Shown piece by piece: positions 61,388-64,000 of a stretch of 64,000 nt of DNA. Each line of letters opens with the position of its first letter. Within the stretch, counting starts at the first letter, position 1. The translations under genes were made by a program, and so were the position numbers. The notes below the pieces were generated by a model that had not been told where the DNA came from, searched no databases, and saw only the letters and a program-made list of their open reading frames with translations. This DNA is from Salinarimonas ramus (GTDB lineage: Bacteria > Pseudomonadota > Alphaproteobacteria > Rhizobiales > Beijerinckiaceae). The stretch covers positions 124,001 through 188,000 of the forward strand of contig NZ_BMMF01000001.1 of NCBI RefSeq assembly GCF_014645695.1. The letters are read 5' to 3'.

Positions 61388-62674
61388 ATGAGACGCCACC
61401 TGACGACGACTTCAGCCCTCGCCACCCTGACGCTCGCCGCCTTCGCCGCGACCTCCGCGCCCGCCCCCGCGGCCGCCCAGGAGCTGCTCTTCTGGTCGAC
61501 GCAGGCGCGGCCCGTCGAGGAGGCGCAGGGCATGCGCGAAGAGGTTCTCTCCGGCTTCGAGGGCGGCGCCGTCGACTACCAGCCGCAGGACGCCGGGCCC
61601 TTCATCACGCGCCTGCGCGCCGAGACCGAGGCGAACGAGGGCACCATCGCCGTCGTCGGCGCGCTCCATGGCGAGCTGACCGCCTTCGCCGACGCCTTCG
61701 CCGATCTCTCCGCCATCGACGTCTCCGCCGCGAGCCCGGCGCTCGTCGAGCTCGGCCGGCTCGGGACCGACGAGCAGCGCTACGTGCCCTGGATGCAGGC
61801 GACCTACCTGATGGCGGCGAACCGCGCGGCGCTCGAGCACCTGCCCGAGGGCGCGGACGTGAACGCGCTCACCTGGGACCAGCTGATCGAATGGGGCCGC
61901 GCCATGGAAGAGGCCACCGGCTCGCCGAAAATCGGCCTGCCGGCGGGCCCGCAGGGCCTGCGCCACCGCGTGGTGCAGGGCTATTTCTACCCGTCCTTCA
62001 CCGATTCCATGGTGACGCGGTTCCGCTCCGACGACGCGGTGGCGATGTGGGAGACGGTCAAGGAGCTGTGGGAGGTCACGAACCCGCGCTCGACCTCCTA
62101 CAACTTCATGCAGGAGCCGCTTCTCGCCGACGAGGTCTGGGTCGCCATCGACCACACGGCGCGCCTGGCGGAAGCCTTCAACCAGCGCCCCGACGACTTC
62201 ATCGCCTTCCCCGCGCCCGCCGGCCCGACGGGCCGCGGCTTCATGCCGGTCGTCGCCGGCATCGCCGTGCCCGCGACGGCGCCGGACCAGGAGGCGAGCC
62301 TCGCGCTCGTGCGCTACATGCTCCAGCCGGACACCCAGATCGCGACGCTGCGGGCCACGAACTTCTTCCCCGTCGTCGACGTGGAGCTGCCCGAGGACAT
62401 GCCGCCGTCGGTGCGCGCGGCGGGCGCCGCGATCGCGCTCCAGTCCGGCGCGCCCGACGCCAATCCCGGCCTCCTGCCGGTGGGTCTCGGCGATCTCGGC
62501 GGCCAGTTCAACCAGGTCTACGTGGACACGTTCGAGCGCATCGTGCTCGCCGGCCAGCCGATCGAGCAGGTGCTCGACGAGGGCGCGCAGGAGCTGCGCC
62601 GCATCGTCGACGAAGCCGGCGCGCCGTGCTGGGCGCCGGACGCCGCCTCCGAGGGCCCCTGCCCGGTGGAATGA
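61388..62674 (+). CDS. Sugar ABC transporter substrate-binding protein
   Basis: This is a 428-residue family 1 (MalE-type) binding protein. The signal peptide ends near APAAAQE; LLFWSTQARPVEEAQGM begins the mature protein, with FITRLRAETEANEGTIAVVG and WDQLIEWGRAMEEATG typical of the family. It would capture a sugar or glycoside in the periplasm. Two cysteines near the C-terminus (APCWAP, GPCPVE) may pair. It is preceded by a leader of 117 bp and followed by a long stem-loop. Confidence 0.9.
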   Translation: MRRHLTTTSALATLTLAAFAATSAPAPAAAQELLFWSTQARPVEEAQGMREEVLSGFEGGAVDYQPQDAGPFITRLRAETEANEGTIAVVGALHGELTAFADAFADLSAIDVSAASPALVELGRLGTDEQRYVPWMQATYLMAANRAALEHLPEGADVNALTWDQLIEWGRAMEEATGSPKIGLPAGPQGLRHRVVQGYFYPSFTDSMVTRFRSDDAVAMWETVKELWEVTNPRSTSYNFMQEPLLADEVWVAIDHTARLAEAFNQRPDDFIAFPAPAGPTGRGFMPVVAGIAVPATAPDQEASLALVRYMLQPDTQIATLRATNFFPVVDVELPEDMPPSVRAAGAAIALQSGAPDANPGLLPVGLGDLGGQFNQVYVDTFERIVLAGQPIEQVLDEGAQELRRIVDEAGAPCWAPDAASEGPCPVE

Positions 62675-62682
62675 GCCTCGCC

Positions 62683-62711
62683 ACCCGGGCCGCACATCGT
62701 GCGGCCCGGGT
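62683..62711 (+). other. Intercistronic stem-loop between binding-protein and permease genes
   Basis: A perfect 13-bp stem (ACCCGGGCCGCAC / GTGCGGCCCGGGT) with a three-base loop lies nine bases after the stop. There is no T-run, so it is more likely an mRNA-stabilising or partial-attenuation hairpin, as between malE and malF, than a full terminator. Confidence 0.6.
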
Positions 62712-62762
62712 CCCCACCCGCTGACGCGGGAGCGCCGTCGCGCGCTTCCGAGGAGCCGATCC

Positions 62763-63608
62763 ATGCCCTCGCGCGCCCTGCCCTACCTCCTGCTCGCGCC
62801 GGCCGCCCTCTTCCTCGCCGCCTTCTTCCTCTATCCGGCGGTGCAGGTGGCGGTGATCGCGTTCACGCGGGGAGACGAGGTCGGTCTCGCGAACTTCGCC
62901 CGCATGGCCGGGCACTGGAAGTTCGACACGGCCTTGTGGAACACGATCCTGCTCGCGGCCGTGGTCGTGCCGCTGCAGCTCGCGCTCGCCCTCTTCATGG
63001 GGCAGATCGTGACGCAGATGGGCCGCGGGCGCGATCTCGTGCTCTACGTCTTCACGATCCCGCTCGGCATATCGGATCTCGCGGCGGGCATCATCTGGCT
63101 CGCGATCCTCGAGCAGAACGGCTTCCTCAACTCGTTCCTCTACCATCTCGGGCTCCTGGACAGCCCGGTGGCGCGCCTCTCCTATCAGAACACGCTCGGC
63201 CTCTTCGTCGCCGTCGCCATCGCCGAGATCTGGCGCGCGACCGCGATCATGCTCGTGATCCTGGTCGCCGGCATGGGCCTCATCCCCAAGGAATACAACG
63301 AGGCGGCCGAGGTGTTCGGCGCCTCGCCCTGGCAGCGCTTCGTCAAGGTCACGCTGCCGCTGCTCAAGCCCAGCCTGCAGACGGCGCTGATCCTGCGCAC
63401 CATCCTCGCCTTCGAGGTCTTCGCGGTCGTCGCCGCCCTCGCGGGCACCTCGATGCCGATGCTGATGGGCGAGACCTACGCCTGGGAGTTCCAGCTCCAG
63501 GACCGCGGCGTCGCCGCCTCCTACGCCCTGGTGATCCTGGGCATCTCCATCGCCTCCACGCTGGTCTTCCTGTGGTGGCTACGCACCCCCGAGGAGGCGC
63601 GCGCATGA
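62763..63608 (+). CDS. Sugar ABC transporter permease (MalF-type)
   Basis: This is a 281-residue protein with six membrane helices and the EAA loop IPKEYNEAAEVFGASPWQRF, which contacts the ATPase. It pairs with the next permease, whose start overlaps its stop (ATGA). The transported sugar is not predictable from sequence. Confidence 0.92.
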   Translation: MPSRALPYLLLAPAALFLAAFFLYPAVQVAVIAFTRGDEVGLANFARMAGHWKFDTALWNTILLAAVVVPLQLALALFMGQIVTQMGRGRDLVLYVFTIPLGISDLAAGIIWLAILEQNGFLNSFLYHLGLLDSPVARLSYQNTLGLFVAVAIAEIWRATAIMLVILVAGMGLIPKEYNEAAEVFGASPWQRFVKVTLPLLKPSLQTALILRTILAFEVFAVVAALAGTSMPMLMGETYAWEFQLQDRGVAASYALVILGISIASTLVFLWWLRTPEEARA

Positions 63609-64000
63609 CGGCGACGGCCCCCCTCCCCGCCCACGGCGCGGCGCCCTCAGACGAGATCGCCCGCGCCCTCGATCTCGCCCGCGCCAAGCGTTGGCTCGTC
63701 GCCGCCGTCGTGACGATCCTGTGCCTGTGGGTGCTCGTCCCGATCTATCTCGTGCTGGTCAACGCCCTCTCGACCCCCTCGGAGGTCTCCGGCTGGCCCA
63801 AGAGCTTCGTGCCCTCCTTCGCCATGGAGAGCCTCGCCTTCTTCGCGGGGTATCGCGGCGTCGCGGAAGCGCTGCTGAATTCCGTCATGGTCGCGGCGAT
63901 CACGATGGTGCTCTCCATCGTCATCGGCGCGCCCGCGGGCTACGCGCTCGCGCGCTTCGACTTCGCGGGCAAGAACGCCTTCCGCATCCTCGTCCTGATG
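63605..64000 (+). CDS. Sugar ABC transporter permease (MalG-type), cut by the window edge
   Basis: The first 132 residues are present. After a cytoplasmic start (MTATAPLPAHGAAPSDEIAR) comes the first membrane helix (VAAVVTILCLWVLVPIYLVL) and a periplasmic loop. Then NSVMVAAITMVLSIVIGAPA leads to the conserved GYALARFDFAGK, the family's entry to the second core helix. The ATPase and any metabolic genes lie beyond the window. Confidence 0.9.
   Translation, partial: MTATAPLPAHGAAPSDEIARALDLARAKRWLVAAVVTILCLWVLVPIYLVLVNALSTPSEVSGWPKSFVPSFAMESLAFFAGYRGVAEALLNSVMVAAITMVLSIVIGAPAGYALARFDFAGKNAFRILVLM

Noticed and set aside
60218-64000. The LacI-controlled ABC transporter as the sulfoquinovose importer
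   Set aside because: It is about 38 kb from the sulfo-ED operon and its operators (CCGAAACGTTTCGG) differ from the TAGCGCT sites there. Nothing in the binding protein points to a sulfonate.

Overview
The window is GC-rich chromosomal DNA (roughly 70% G+C by eye) from an alphaproteobacterium, most likely of the Hyphomicrobiales. Evidence for this is the hisZ-hisG pair, an NDUFS4-like complex I subunit gene, a double cold-shock-domain protein, an NrsF-type anti-sigma factor with its ECF sigma factor, a HWE histidine kinase, a B12-dependent ribonucleotide reductase and the lepB-rnc-era-recO order. The overall gene set resembles Salinarimonas or Methylobacterium relatives. That is an impression and was not tested.

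Layout. 1-8.5 kb: three probable exported proteins (a modular RTX protein cut by the window edge, a serralysin-type metalloprotease with a DUF4214 tail, and a second DUF4214 protein), plus a LuxR regulator, a cyclopropane-fatty-acid synthase homologue and a lipoprotein. 8.6-10 kb: a HicAB toxin-antitoxin pair and an XRE/RHH pair with a decayed duplicate of the XRE tail. 10-13 kb: two tRNAs and housekeeping genes. 14-22.6 kb: the main feature, a six-gene operon with a divergent LacI/GntR-type regulator that encodes a nearly complete sulfoglycolytic Entner-Doudoroff pathway. Its genes encode sulfoquinovosidase, SQ mutarotase, SQ dehydrogenase, sulfogluconolactonase, sulfogluconate dehydratase and KDSG aldolase. 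22.6-26.3 kb: an esterase/ring-cleaving dioxygenase pair, then dapE-dapD. 26.4-34.5 kb: regulators (Crp/Fnr, HWE kinase, ECF sigma/NrsF) and small proteins. 34.5-36.7 kb: two translationally coupled cell-wall genes and tRNA-Leu. 37-49 kb: a CYTH-like protein, oligopeptidase B, acpS-lepB-rnc-era-recO and hisZ-hisG. 49-51.7 kb: a DUF559 gene between direct repeats, a MoxR ATPase and small membrane proteins. 51.7-54.9 kb: a lower-GC accessory patch with an unknown protein, a HicB-like protein and an ImmA/IrrE-type peptidase. 54.9-58.7 kb: nrdJ. 59.4-64 kb: DUF1643 and a LacI-controlled sugar ABC transporter that runs off the window.

How the genes work together. The 14-22.6 kb operon should release sulfoquinovose (SQ) from plant or algal sulfolipid-derived glycosides and convert it to pyruvate plus sulfolactaldehyde. 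I see no sulfolactaldehyde dehydrogenase, no dedicated importer and no sulfonate exporter beside it, so those steps must be encoded elsewhere or served by shared proteins. A promoter with a LacI-type operator (core TAGCGCT) precedes both the operon and the regulator gene, which implies mutual SQ-responsive control. The second LacI gene, at 60 kb, has two CCGAAACGTTTCGG-type operators 61 bp apart in front of it and probably controls its own ABC transporter.
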